Position numbers and translations under genes: made by a program
Source of the DNA: JACVRW01 sp963835705
GTDB lineage: Bacteria > Actinomycetota > Thermoleophilia > Solirubrobacterales > Thermoleophilaceae
Length of the DNA stretch: 64,000 nucleotides
Direction of reading: 5' to 3'
NCBI GenBank assembly: GCA_963835705.1
Contig: CAWIGR010000007.1
Coordinates: 1-64,000 of the forward strand
The notes under the pieces: generated by a model
What the model saw: only the letters and a program-made list of their open reading frames with translations
Told to the model about the DNA's origin: nothing
The model's database searches: none
Shown: positions 9,084 through 16,947 of the stretch, one piece after another
Layout: the number at the start of each line of letters is the position of its first letter
Position numbering within the stretch: position 1 is the stretch's first letter

Positions 9084-10028
9084 ATGGGCACGGATCCGTC
9101 AGAGCTCGGCAGGCGCCTACGGTCGGGCGACCGCTCGGCGGCTCCCGCGGCCCTCAACGCGATCGAGAACCGCGCGGACCGGGAGGCCGCCGCCGCGCTC
9201 CTCGCCGAGGTGTCTCCGGCCGAGCTCGGCGGGGAGGCACCGGCGCACCTGGTGGGGGTGACCGGCCCGCCCGGGGCGGGCAAGTCGACGCTGCTGTCCG
9301 CGCTCGTGGCGGAGTGGCGACGGCGCGGGCGGACGGTCGCCGTCCTGGCCGTGGACCCCTCGTCGAAGCGCTCCGGCGGCTCCCTGCTCGGCGATCGCGC
9401 CCGGATCGAGCACGATCCTCGCGACGACGGCGTCCTGATCCGCTCCACCGCCGCCGGCGGGCGCCTGGGCGGGCTGGCGATCCCCACGCGCGAGGCGGCC
9501 GACGCCCTCGCGGCCGCTTTCGACGTCGTGGTCGTGGAGACGGTCGGCGTGGGCCAGTCGGAGACCGACGTCGAGGAGGTGTGCGACAGCGTCGTGGTGG
9601 TGGTGCAGCCGGCCTCCGGCGACGTGCTCCAGTTCCTCAAGGCCGGGATCATGGAGGTGCCCGACGTGCTGGTGGTGACGAAGGCCGACCTCGGCGACGC
9701 CGCCCAGCGCGCCCGGCGCGACCTCGAGCAGGCCTTGGCGGCGCTCGGGTCGAGCGACGTGCCGGTGCTGCCCGTCTCATCGGTGCCGCCGCCGAGCGGG
9801 ATCCCCGAGCTGGCCGATGCGCTGGAGGCCCACCGCGAGCGGATCGACATGGCAGAGCGCCGCCTGCGCGCCCGCCGGGCCTCGGCCCTCAGGGAGTTCA
9901 CAGCCGAGCACGGCGAGGGCGCCCTGCGGGCGCTGGGCGGCAGGCGCGAGGCCGAGCGCCGCCTGGCGGCCGAGGAGCCGAGCGCCGGCGTGGCCGCGCT
10001 GATCGAGACCCTGAAGGCGCGCGCGTGA
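9084..10028 (+). CDS. meaB: MeaB/ArgK-type GTPase, chaperone of B12 mutases
   Basis: A 314-residue G3E-type P-loop GTPase. It shows the Walker A GPPGAGKST, the family signature VLAVDPSSKRSGGSLLGD, the VETVGVGQSE switch segment and the VTKADL base-recognition motif. MeaB/MMAA proteins load and protect adenosylcobalamin in methylmalonyl- or ethylmalonyl-CoA mutase. It lies 1.1 kb downstream of the mutase gene, separated only by the AbiEi-like gene, which fits that partnership. A TAGCGT element (9068-9073) is 10 bases before the ATG, so its own leaderless promoter is likely. The next small membrane gene overlaps its stop (GTGA). Confidence 0.9.
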   Translation: MGTDPSELGRRLRSGDRSAAPAALNAIENRADREAAAALLAEVSPAELGGEAPAHLVGVTGPPGAGKSTLLSALVAEWRRRGRTVAVLAVDPSSKRSGGSLLGDRARIEHDPRDDGVLIRSTAAGGRLGGLAIPTREAADALAAAFDVVVVETVGVGQSETDVEEVCDSVVVVVQPASGDVLQFLKAGIMEVPDVLVVTKADLGDAAQRARRDLEQALAALGSSDVPVLPVSSVPPPSGIPELADALEAHRERIDMAERRLRARRASALREFTAEHGEGALRALGGRREAERRLAAEEPSAGVAALIETLKARA

Positions 10029-10417
10029 GCAGGCGAAGCGAGCGCCGGAGGGGGGCGCGAACGGCGGGCGAGCAGTCCGCGGCCGAGGCCGAGGCCGAGC
10101 GAGCGGCGCAGGCGCGGCAGACCGGAGCCGGCCGCGCGAGCAAGCGTCGGGCGGAGGCGCAGGAGACCGGCGCCGGCCGCCCGAGCGACCGTCGGGCGAA
10201 GGCGCGGGAGACCGGAGCCGGCCGCTCCCGAGACCGTCGCGCCGCCGTGGGCTCGCCGTCCTGGGGCCTCGGCGTCCAGCTCGTCTTTCTCGCCGCCGTC
10301 TTCGGCGTCGCCGTCCTCGTCGCAGAGCTCGCCGGGGCGGCCAATCTGGGCGTGGCCCTCGGCGTCGGCCAGATCGCCTTCACGATCGCCGTGGTCTACC
10401 TGCTGCTCCGGCGCTGA
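10025..10417 (+). CDS. Small membrane protein with tandem 15-residue repeats
   Basis: A 130-residue unknown protein starting at a GTG that overlaps the meaB stop. The N-terminal half is highly charged (Arg, Glu, Ala) and contains three tandem 45-base units (10112-10156, 10157-10201, 10202-10246). Each encodes a version of ETGAGRxSxRRAxA. The C-terminal half has two predicted membrane helices (LGVQLVFLAAVFGVAVLVA and an Ile/Val/Leu-rich end), so the basic repeat region probably faces the cytoplasm. No function is recognised; the link to meaB is positional. Confidence 0.6.
   Translation: MSRRSERRRGARTAGEQSAAEAEAERAAQARQTGAGRASKRRAEAQETGAGRPSDRRAKARETGAGRSRDRRAAVGSPSWGLGVQLVFLAAVFGVAVLVAELAGAANLGVALGVGQIAFTIAVVYLLLRR
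10112..10246 (+). repeat. Three tandem 45-bp coding repeats
   Basis: Three consecutive 45-base units, each starting with gcgc and containing gagaccgg.gccggccgc with a few substitutions, encode the repeated basic segment of the small membrane protein. Being a multiple of three, copy number can vary without breaking the frame. Confidence 0.7.
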
Positions 10418-10436
10418 GGCCCCACGTAGGGTCGTC

Positions 10437-11741
10437 TCAGCGCACCAGGAGCACCGGCGGCCGCCTCGAGCCGGCCTCGGCGACCGTGCGGCCGGTGCGG
10501 AGGTCCACCACGTACGTGCGCCGCGGGCGGACGTCCCGCACGTAGGCGTAGGGCCAGGCCGCGGCCCGCAGCCACCCGCGCGCCTCTCCCCGGAAGCGCG
10601 TGAAGCGGCGCCGCCCGTCGGTCCCGTACGCCACCAGGCCCGTGGGCCTCGAGCCCGCGAGTGCATGGGGATCCGAGTTCATCCCGAGCAGCACTCCGCC
10701 GGCGAGCGTGAACGACTGGAACAGCGGGTGCAGCGTTGTCCCCGTCCAGTCGGCCGTTCGGATCAGCCGCAGCCCGTACGGATCGGTCCGCGTGACCGGC
10801 AGCCCCCGACGCGCCGCGCGCCTCCAATCGCGGCGGGTGCGGGTCACCTCCCCCGCCACGGCAATCGTGCCGTCTCCGACCCAGCGCGCCGTCCGGTAGG
10901 CGCCGTAGGCGAGCCCCTTGGCGGCCATCGGCGCCGCTCCCGCTGCGCCACCGCCGCGCACGTCGTGGTAGGCCACCGCCCCGTTCGCCAGGTCCACCTC
11001 GGCCACCAGCGGCTCGTTCGCCGCCACCACGTACGCCCGGCCCGCCGTCTCGTCGACCGCCAGACCAGGGACGAGCTGCCGCCCGAGCAGCCTGCGCGGG
11101 TTCACCTCATCGAAACCCGCCCGGATCCGAGACAGCGGGATGCGCAGCAGGGGGCCGTCGGGACGCGCGAGCGCCAGGGTCGCCGAGCCGATCCGCTCGT
11201 CCGGCCCGGCCAGGACCACGAGGCCGAGCGACGTGGCCTCGCCGGCCCACGGCCGCCCGGCGATTCGACGCGACGAGACCATCCGGCCGCTCGGCACGGA
11301 GACCGTGACCGCGCGCGGCGCTCTGAACGAGCCGGTGAGGCCGGTTAGGCGGTCGGGCCGCGGCCACGCGACCTGGCCAACGGCCGAGCGACCGCCGAGG
11401 GACAGCGCGCCGATGCGGCGCCCGCGCTCGAGGTCGACGAGCAGGACCCGCCCGCGGTGACCGCCCAGGGCCACCTCGCCGCAGGTGGGCGATGCGTCCC
11501 AGCTCCAGCCGTACACCCCCGCCGGAAGCGGGATGCGCGGGGCGGGGCGGGCGCGCAGGGTCCGGCGCTCGATCCGGGCCAGCACCCGCCCGTCCGCCGT
11601 GCGCGCTACGCCGAAGAGCGGGCCTCCCGTGCACGAAGAGTTGGGCACTGCCTGAGCGGCGTGGAACGCCGTCCCTGCGGAGAGGGCGGTCCCGGCGGAG
11701 AGGGCGGTCCCGGCGGCCAGCACGACGGCGGCGGTGCGCAT
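10437..11741 (-). CDS. Secreted protein, probable beta-propeller, unknown function
   Basis: A 434-residue protein with a signal peptide whose hydrophobic part repeats AGTALS (an 18-base tandem repeat in the DNA at about 11680-11720). Cys residues follow at CTGGP and SPTCG. The body has repeated segments ending in strand-like turns (GRVLLVDLERGRRIGAL, RAYVVAANEPLVAEVDL, RTYVVDLRTGRTV) like a degenerate beta-propeller. AGGAGGTG directly before the ATG is a good ribosome binding site. It is the last of a leftward run of sigma factor, membrane propeller and this protein. It may belong to that signalling unit, but the substrate is unknown. Confidence 0.6.
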   Translation of the reverse strand: MRTAAVVLAAGTALSAGTALSAGTAFHAAQAVPNSSCTGGPLFGVARTADGRVLARIERRTLRARPAPRIPLPAGVYGWSWDASPTCGEVALGGHRGRVLLVDLERGRRIGALSLGGRSAVGQVAWPRPDRLTGLTGSFRAPRAVTVSVPSGRMVSSRRIAGRPWAGEATSLGLVVLAGPDERIGSATLALARPDGPLLRIPLSRIRAGFDEVNPRRLLGRQLVPGLAVDETAGRAYVVAANEPLVAEVDLANGAVAYHDVRGGGAAGAAPMAAKGLAYGAYRTARWVGDGTIAVAGEVTRTRRDWRRAARRGLPVTRTDPYGLRLIRTADWTGTTLHPLFQSFTLAGGVLLGMNSDPHALAGSRPTGLVAYGTDGRRRFTRFRGEARGWLRAAAWPYAYVRDVRPRRTYVVDLRTGRTVAEAGSRRPPVLLVR

Positions 11742-11777
11742 GCACCTCCTACGGCGCGACCTGGGACCGAGGTCCCG

Positions 11778-13079
11778 CTACGGCGCGAGCCGTCCCGCCG
11801 GCGCGGCTCCCGTCGAGCACGGCGGGACGCCGGTCGCGGACGGGTCCGGAGGCTCCGCGTAGCACCACCCTGCGGGGCGGGGGAACGGGGCCGTCGCGCG
11901 CGCGGCGGCGCCGCTGCCTCCGGCGAACTTGCGCCGGATCCCGGACACCTCCCTCAGCGGCGAGCGGGCGCGCGGGCGCACCAGCAGCCACTGATCCGCC
12001 TCCGGCAGGCCGAGCACCAGCACCCGGCCGTCGATCGACCAGGTCAGGCCCTCGATGGAGCCGGGCCCGGCGTAGAGGCGGTCCGGCGGGGCGACGCGAC
12101 CGGGTCGCCGCCGCGCCCCGCCGATCCTGTACACGAGCACCTCGCTGGCGCGCCGGGTGGTCTCCTCCGCGGCGACGGCGAGGCGGCGGCCCGCCGTGTC
12201 GAGCGCCGAGCCCGTGGCTCGCGCGCCCGGCGGCAGCGAGACCCGGCGGAGCAGGCGGCCGCGCCCGTCGTGCACCCGGATCTCCTCGGACGAGACCGCC
12301 AGCAGGCGGCGGCCGTCCGCCGTCCACCACAGCTCGCGCGGCACCGGCCCCGGCGGGGTGATCCCCACGAGCCGCGGCGTGTCCTCCTCCACGATCCTGA
12401 TCCGCCGGCCCGACGAGAACGCCACCACCTGGCCCGGGGAGGGCGCGTCCGGCCGCCACGCGGGCGGCGCCGGGCCGACCCCGCGGGCGAGCCGCTCGGC
12501 GCCGCTGTTGTCCCCAACCGCGATCCAAAGGTCCCGGCCGCTTCGGTAGGCGATCCGGAACCCGTCCGGGGACCAGCGCGGCGCGGACACGCGGCGGGGC
12601 GCAGGACGGGCCCAGACCTCGTCGCCGTCGGGCTCGAGCGCCACGAGCTCCCGGCCGCGGGCCGCCGCCACGAAGAGGCCGCCCGGCGACCAGGTGGCGT
12701 CCCGGAAGTCGCCGAGGCGGCGGCGGGCGCCGTCGTCCTTCACCACCCACGGCCCCCTCGGCGAGACAACCAGCAGGCGACCGTCCGCCGGCAGCGAGCC
12801 GAGTGTGGAGGGCGTGGCGTCCGGCGCCGGGCTCACCACGTCGCCGATCCAGTCGCCCACCTTCGCCCCCGCCGGGCTCAGCACGAGCACCGCGGCGAGC
12901 GCCGCGGCCAGGGCCGCCACGGCGAGGCGCCGGGCGCCGAGCGGCCGCCGCACCGAGTCCCGCTCGGCATGCGCCGCCCGGACGACCGCCCAGGCGCGCC
13001 ACTCGGCCTCCTCGGCGCGGGGTGGCCGCGCCTCGCGCAGCTCCTCGCGCAGGCGGCGCTGGAAAGCTCTGCGCCTCAT
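11778..13079 (-). CDS. Membrane-anchored beta-propeller protein, possible anti-sigma partner
   Basis: The 433-residue protein has about 45 charged cytoplasmic residues, one transmembrane helix (LAVAALAAALAAVLVLS) and a large outer part. That part carries TolB/PD40-like repeats (ATWSPGGLFVAA, PRWSPDGFRIAYRSG, WWTADGRRLLAVSS, LTWSIDGRVLVLGL). The ATG overlaps the stop of the ECF sigma gene (ATGA). A short intracellular tail, one membrane span and an outer sensor is the usual layout of ECF anti-sigma factors, but I see no clear zinc-binding HxxxCxxC motif, so the anti-sigma role is an inference. The C-terminus has two close Cys that could form a disulfide. Confidence 0.65.
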   Translation of the reverse strand: MRRRAFQRRLREELREARPPRAEEAEWRAWAVVRAAHAERDSVRRPLGARRLAVAALAAALAAVLVLSPAGAKVGDWIGDVVSPAPDATPSTLGSLPADGRLLVVSPRGPWVVKDDGARRRLGDFRDATWSPGGLFVAAARGRELVALEPDGDEVWARPAPRRVSAPRWSPDGFRIAYRSGRDLWIAVGDNSGAERLARGVGPAPPAWRPDAPSPGQVVAFSSGRRIRIVEEDTPRLVGITPPGPVPRELWWTADGRRLLAVSSEEIRVHDGRGRLLRRVSLPPGARATGSALDTAGRRLAVAAEETTRRASEVLVYRIGGARRRPGRVAPPDRLYAGPGSIEGLTWSIDGRVLVLGLPEADQWLLVRPRARSPLREVSGIRRKFAGGSGAAARATAPFPRPAGWCYAEPPDPSATGVPPCSTGAAPAGRLAP

Positions 13080-13732
13080 GGCTGTGCCTCCCGTTCGACG
13101 GCCTCGCCGTGGCGGGCCTGCTCGAGCTCCACGGCCAGCCGGTCGAGCGCCCGCCGCAGCCGCGAGTTCACCGTGCCGCGAGGGAGCTCGAGCAGGTGCG
13201 CGATCTCGCCCGGCGTGTACTCGAGCAGATGCCGCAGGACCACGGCGGCGCGCTGATCGGCGTCGAGCACCGCCAGCGCGGCCACCACCTCCTCCGACCA
13301 GCCGTCCGGGCGCTCCTCGGGGGCCTCGCTCTCCACGGGCTCGGACACCTCGCGCCGGAGCGCCCTGGCGCGCGACCAGTCGATTGCCCGGTTCACGACG
13401 ATCCGGTGCAGCCAGGGGCCGAACGGCCGGCGCCTGTCGAACCGGTCGAGCGCCCGGATGGCGGCGAGGAACGCCTCCTGCGCGATGTCCTCCGCGGCCG
13501 CGGCGTCGCGGACGATCAGGTACGCGGCCCGGTGCGCCGGGCCCCAGTGGACCCGGAAGAGGGCCTCCATCGCCTCGTCGGACCCCTCCTGGGCCGCCCG
13601 GACCCACGCCCTCTCGCGCCGCCGCGACGGCCGCTCGCGGCTCGACGGCCCGGAGCGCGCCGCCACCACGTCGAATGCAGATGTCGGTGCCAGGGCAGCC
13701 ACAATCCTCTCGCCAAAGACCCCTACGGGCAA
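13076..13732 (-). CDS. ECF RNA polymerase sigma factor
   Basis: A 218-residue sigma-70 family protein with region 2 (LFRVHWGPAHRAAYLIVRD, then DIAQEAFLAAIRAL and FGPWLHRIVVNRAIDWSR) and region 4 (AAVVLRHLLEYTPGEIAHLL, LPRGTVNSRLRRAL). It has no region 1 or 3, so it is an extracytoplasmic-function type directing RNA polymerase to a small regulon. The first 35 residues, from a TTG at 13732, are not conserved-looking, and the true start may be later. It is translationally coupled to the propeller membrane protein, which may hold it inactive until a signal arrives. Confidence 0.85.
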   Translation of the reverse strand: MPVGVFGERIVAALAPTSAFDVVAARSGPSSRERPSRRRERAWVRAAQEGSDEAMEALFRVHWGPAHRAAYLIVRDAAAAEDIAQEAFLAAIRALDRFDRRRPFGPWLHRIVVNRAIDWSRARALRREVSEPVESEAPEERPDGWSEEVVAALAVLDADQRAAVVLRHLLEYTPGEIAHLLELPRGTVNSRLRRALDRLAVELEQARHGEAVEREAQP

Positions 13733-13754
13733 CGACGGGCGAGAGGTCCGGCCG

Positions 13755-14195
13755 CTACGACGCCTCGTCGCAGGCGCGCCGGTAGTGCCCGGTCACGCCC
13801 GCCCACCCCTTGCGGTTGCGCTCGCGGCGCTCCGGCCCCTTCGCGCCCAGCCTCTCCCAGCCGCGGTGCACGATGCTCACATCGGTGCCGCCGGCGGCGG
13901 CCGCGAAGGTGACCTCGACCTCGGTGGCGTCGGCGCGGTCGAACCTCAGGTGCCACAGGTAGGCGAGCCGGTGGGGCGGCTCCCAGGCCAGCACCTCGCC
14001 CCAGTCGTGCTCCGCGCCCTGCGGGGTGCGCTCGTAGATGCGCCCTCCGGGGCGCGGCTCGAACGTCACGGTGAGCCCGGGCTCGCCCGACACCGAATGC
14101 CCGTGCGGCCACCACAGCGACGTGCGCCGGGCCCACACCTCGAAGGCTCTCTCGGGCGGGCACGCCACGGTGAACCCGAGCTCGAGCGGCTCCAT
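13755..14195 (-). CDS. SRPBCC (START/Bet v1-like, AHSA1) domain protein
   Basis: A 146-residue protein with a typical AHSA1/SRPBCC pattern: FTVACPPERAFEVWARRTSLWW at the start, GGRIYERTPQGAEHDWGEV in the centre, RLAYLWHL and VEVTFAAAAGGTDVSIVH. A hydrophobic-cavity fold for binding a small molecule is expected. Its ATG overlaps the stop of the ArsR regulator gene, a very common pairing in actinobacteria in which the regulator controls its SRPBCC partner. Ligand and role are unknown. Confidence 0.8.
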   Translation of the reverse strand: MEPLELGFTVACPPERAFEVWARRTSLWWPHGHSVSGEPGLTVTFEPRPGGRIYERTPQGAEHDWGEVLAWEPPHRLAYLWHLRFDRADATEVEVTFAAAAGGTDVSIVHRGWERLGAKGPERRERNRKGWAGVTGHYRRACDEAS

Positions 14196-14515
14196 CAGGG
14201 GCGCTCCACGTTCTCGGCCGCGATGCGGAACCGCGCGGCTGTCTCCCCCCACACCTGCTCGAGGTATGCCCGCACGGCCTCGATGCCCTCGTCGTGCAGC
14301 CGGTAGAGCCGGCGGGTGCCCTCGGGCCGGTCGCTCACCAGCCCGGCGTCCTTCAGCAGCCGCAGGTGGCGCGACACCGCGGGGCGGCTGATCGGCAGCG
14401 CCTCGGCCAGCTCTCGGACGGAGCGGTCCCGCTCCCGGAGCAGCTCCACGATCGCCCGTCGGTGGGCATCGCCCAAGGCGTCGAAGGGGTCTCCAGAGAG
14501 GGCGCCGAGCGAGAT
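14195..14515 (-). CDS. ArsR-family transcriptional regulator, possible ATC start
   Basis: A winged-helix repressor with HRRAIVELLRERDRSVRELAEALPISRPAVSRHLRLLKDAGLV, the classical ArsR recognition region; I see no metal-binding Cys pair. The first ordinary start codon in frame is a TTG at 14476, but conserved-looking residues (GDPFDALG) lie before it. The upstream frame begins with ATC at 14515, exactly 6 bases after a TACCAT element (14522-14527). This fits a leaderless message starting with AUC, as at the PLP decarboxylase gene; a TTG start is the alternative. It is divergent from a second SRPBCC gene and coupled to the first. CTGTTAC occurs twice (14536, 14553) in the intergenic space. Confidence 0.75.
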   Translation of the reverse strand: MSLGALSGDPFDALGDAHRRAIVELLRERDRSVRELAEALPISRPAVSRHLRLLKDAGLVSDRPEGTRRLYRLHDEGIEAVRAYLEQVWGETAARFRIAAENVERP

Positions 14516-14535
14516 GACGCGATGGTAGCCGAACT

Positions 14536-14559
14536 GTTACGGTCACTTTTCTGTTACCG
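14536..14559. promoter_or_regulatory. Direct CTGTTAC repeats between the divergent ArsR and SRPBCC genes
   Basis: CTGTTAC occurs at 14536-14542 and 14553-14559, 17 bases apart, in an AT-richer patch between the two divergent genes. This is the position expected of an ArsR operator. Confidence 0.35.
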
Positions 14560-14573
14560 AAGGAGGAGCCCGC

Positions 14574-14997
14574 ATGGAGTACCGCGCCAGCTCGTCGATA
14601 GAGGCCGATCCGGACACGATCTGGGCGATCCTCACCGACGCCAGCGCCTACCCGGACTGGGACAACGACGTCGTGAGGATCGAGGGCACGATCGCGCCGG
14701 GCGAGCGGATCAAGATCTACTCCGAGCTCGACCCGAAGCGCGGGCATCCCGGTCAAGGTCGTCGGATTCGAGCCGGGCCGCAGCATGACCTGGAAGGGCG
14801 GCATGCCGCTCGGGCTGTTCACGGGCATCCGCACGTTCGTGCTCTCGCCGGAGGCGGACGGCGCCACCGGCTTCACGATGGAGGAGCGCTTCAGCGGCCC
14901 GCTCCGCCCCTTGATCGGCCGCACGCTGCCCGACTTCGGGCCCTCCTTCGAGAAGTTCGCGAGCGGGCTGAAGCAGCGCGCCGAGCGGCACCGCTAG
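14574..14997 (+). CDS. SRPBCC family protein, one frameshift
   Basis: An AAGGAGGAG ribosome binding site precedes the ATG. The protein begins with RASSSIEADPDTIWAILTD, the usual first strand and helix of polyketide-cyclase/START-like proteins. It then breaks near 14741, where a one-base change moves the reading into IPVKVVGFEPGRSMTWKGG and on to a stop at 14997. The corrected product is about 140 residues, a normal length for this fold. It is divergent from the ArsR gene and may be under its control. The break could be an assembly error, because all family residues are kept on both sides. Confidence 0.65.
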
Positions 14998-15041
14998 GGA
15001 GCTCGCCGCCGGGCGGCGGCGCTTTGGCACACTGCCTGGTC

Positions 15042-15362
15042 ATGGCCGCTCCTCCCCCGGAGCGAACCCGTCACCCGCCCGCGACCCGCGCCGCGCCGGA
15101 CCGCAATACCCGGATCCTCTGGTTCAACGTGGCCTTCTTCGGCACGCTCGCCTGGCTCAGCTCGAGCGCCCGGGCGTCCGACGGCGCCGACTGGTGGCAC
15201 CGCGTCGGCCAGATCCCGCTCATGCTCACCGGGCTGGTCCTGTTCTGGATCGCCTGGTGGCACCTCGACAAGGGCCGCGACCGCCAGGCCCTCACCCTCG
15301 CGGGGCCGGCCACGGTGATCCTCTCGGTCTGGATCACCAGCGTGCACGGCGCCGCGCTCTGA
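15042..15362 (+). CDS. Small membrane protein of unknown function
   Basis: A 106-residue protein with a Pro/Arg-rich N-terminus and two or three predicted membrane helices (ILWFNVAFFGTLAWLSSS, IPLMLTGLVLFWIAWWHL, TVILSVWITSVHGA). The conserved-looking Trp residues sit at helix ends. I do not recognise the family. It stands alone between the SRPBCC gene and the oppositely oriented mobA-like gene. Confidence 0.55.
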   Translation: MAAPPPERTRHPPATRAAPDRNTRILWFNVAFFGTLAWLSSSARASDGADWWHRVGQIPLMLTGLVLFWIAWWHLDKGRDRQALTLAGPATVILSVWITSVHGAAL

Positions 15363-15369
15363 CGGGCGC

Positions 15370-15931
15370 TCAGGGGCCGGCCGCGAGCGCCGCCTCTGCC
15401 TCGGCCAGCTCGTCGACCGTGTCCACGCTGCGGAGCAGCGCGGGCGGGAGGGCGACGCGCGAGGGATGGAGCGACTCCACCGTGCTGCTGAGCGGCGCGC
15501 CCTCCGGCGCCTCTCTGAGGACGTCGAGCGCGGCGGGCGCGTACAGCCCGAGCGTGGGCTGCAGGACGCCGGCGCCGGTGGCCACCACGGCCGGACTCGA
15601 GCCGGTGGCGCTCAGCAGGGTGCGGAAGGCGTCGGCGGTCACGAACGGCATGTCCGCGGCGCAGACCAGCACGGGCCCGCCCGCGGTCTCGAGCGCGTGG
15701 ACGATCCCGGTGAGCGGGTGACGAGGCTCGTCCGGCTCCTCCCAGCGCTCCGTGCCGGGCAGCTCGGGCAGCTGCGTGGAGCGCTTGCAGACCACCGCTA
15801 CGAGATCGCAGACACCGGACAGCGCAGCTCACCGGATACGACGCGAGCGGCCGCCCGCCGAGCAACGCGGCCGGCTTCGGACCCTGCCCCAGCCGGTCGT
15901 TCGCTCCGCCCGCGAGGAGCACGCCGATCAC
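15370..15931 (-). CDS. mobA: MobA-like NTP transferase, one frameshift
   Basis: The start VIGVLLAGGANDRLGQGPKP is the nucleotide-binding loop of the MobA family (LAGGxSxRxGxxK). After a frame change near 15825 it continues with LVAVVCKRST, then LVCAADMPFVTADAFRTLL, which contains the metal-binding DMP motif. MobA attaches GMP to molybdopterin; related proteins act on other nucleotidyl transfers, so the exact substrate is open. A TAGCCT element (reverse of 15940-15945) lies 8 bases before the GTG at 15931. The corrected product is about 187 residues, as usual for MobA. The single break may be a sequence error. Confidence 0.65.
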
Positions 15932-15942
15932 GGGTTGGCAGG

Positions 15943-16335
15943 CTACCGGGGCGGCTGGTCGCCGAGCGCCTCCACCCTCCACCCTCCGTCCTCGCGGTGC
16001 AGCTCGAGCAGGCCGGGCACCAAGGCCTGGCCGGCGGCGCGGGTCTCGATCCGCACCCGGGCGAGGCCGGCCCGCAGCTCCATCGCCTCGATCCGGATGC
16101 GCGGGCGGGCGATGCCCTCCGCGGCCGAGCGGGTCAGGCGCTCGCAGTCCTCGCCCCCCGCGCGCTCCCGCGCGGCCGCCGTGAAGAGCTCGTCGCAGAC
16201 CGTCCCGAAAGCCCCGGCGGCCGTGGCTTTCTCGAGCCGTTCGACCACGCCGGCCACCTCTCGGGCGGCTCCGCCGGCCGGCCTCGGCTCGTCGTCGGCA
16301 CCCAAGCAGCCCGTCAAAGACGCCGCTACGGCCAT
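15943..16335 (-). CDS. Putative lipoprotein
   Basis: The 130-residue product begins MAVAASLTGCLG, in which SLTGC is a lipobox with the modified Cys at residue 10, so it is probably anchored to the outer face of the membrane. The rest contains one or two further Cys (TVCDEL, GGEDC) and ends with a small alpha/beta segment (ELHREDGGWRVEALGDQ) like the NTF2-like or Rv-type lipoprotein domains of actinobacteria. The function is unknown. The n-region before the lipobox is very short. Confidence 0.55.
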   Translation of the reverse strand: MAVAASLTGCLGADDEPRPAGGAAREVAGVVERLEKATAAGAFGTVCDELFTAAARERAGGEDCERLTRSAAEGIARPRIRIEAMELRAGLARVRIETRAAGQALVPGLLELHREDGGWRVEALGDQPPR

Positions 16336-16344
16336 AATGGAGAC

Positions 16345-16947
16345 ATGGAGGGATCCGCGCAGGAGTCCGTGGGCACCCAGTCGAGCTGGCTGCGCTGCTA
16401 TCGCTGCTGGTCGCAGAACCTCGAGGTGCAGCTTCACTACGAGGGCATCTTGAAGGTCGACGCCGACACGGGCGAAGCCGTCGAGCCGGTCGAAGAGGTG
16501 CAGGAGGCGGTGGTGCAGTGCCTCGACTGCCTGCACGACCAGCCCCACCTCGCGCTCACGTTCTACGAGGAGGACGGGCGGCGCATCTCGCGCGTCGAGC
16601 CGGTCGAGGACCGGTGGGAGCGGATGGTGACCGGCACGCCCTGGGTCGCCTCGTGCACGGTGACGGTCGACGGCGACCAGGTCGAGTCGTGCTCCGGCCC
16701 CGAGGCCGCCGAGTCGCTCGCCTTCGCGGCCTTCGGGGACCACGGCACGCGGGAGTTCTTCACCCACGTGCGCTTCCACAAGCACGACGAGGACCGCATC
16801 GTGATCCACATGCTGGTCGAGCTCTACGCGCGCTCCTCGGACGAGGCCACCGAGGTGATGGAAAGCGCGGCGCGCGGCAACCTGACGATCACCTCGCTCG
16901 CCGAGGAGTCACGTCCGCCGGCATCGAGCGCGATCGACGAGCACTAG
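16345..16947 (+). CDS. Zinc-ribbon protein of unknown function
   Basis: A 200-residue protein. Two Cys pairs, CYRC near residue 18 and CLDC near residue 59, probably form one zinc-binding ribbon. A mixed domain follows (GTREFFTHVRFHKHDEDRIVIHML), then the conserved-looking ARSSDEATEVMESAARGNLT. I do not recognise a family. A CATAAT element 6 bases before the ATG suggests a leaderless start. The 3' end overlaps the end of the convergent CoA-transferase gene by 39 bases. Confidence 0.55.
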   Translation: MEGSAQESVGTQSSWLRCYRCWSQNLEVQLHYEGILKVDADTGEAVEPVEEVQEAVVQCLDCLHDQPHLALTFYEEDGRRISRVEPVEDRWERMVTGTPWVASCTVTVDGDQVESCSGPEAAESLAFAAFGDHGTREFFTHVRFHKHDEDRIVIHMLVELYARSSDEATEVMESAARGNLTITSLAEESRPPASSAIDEH

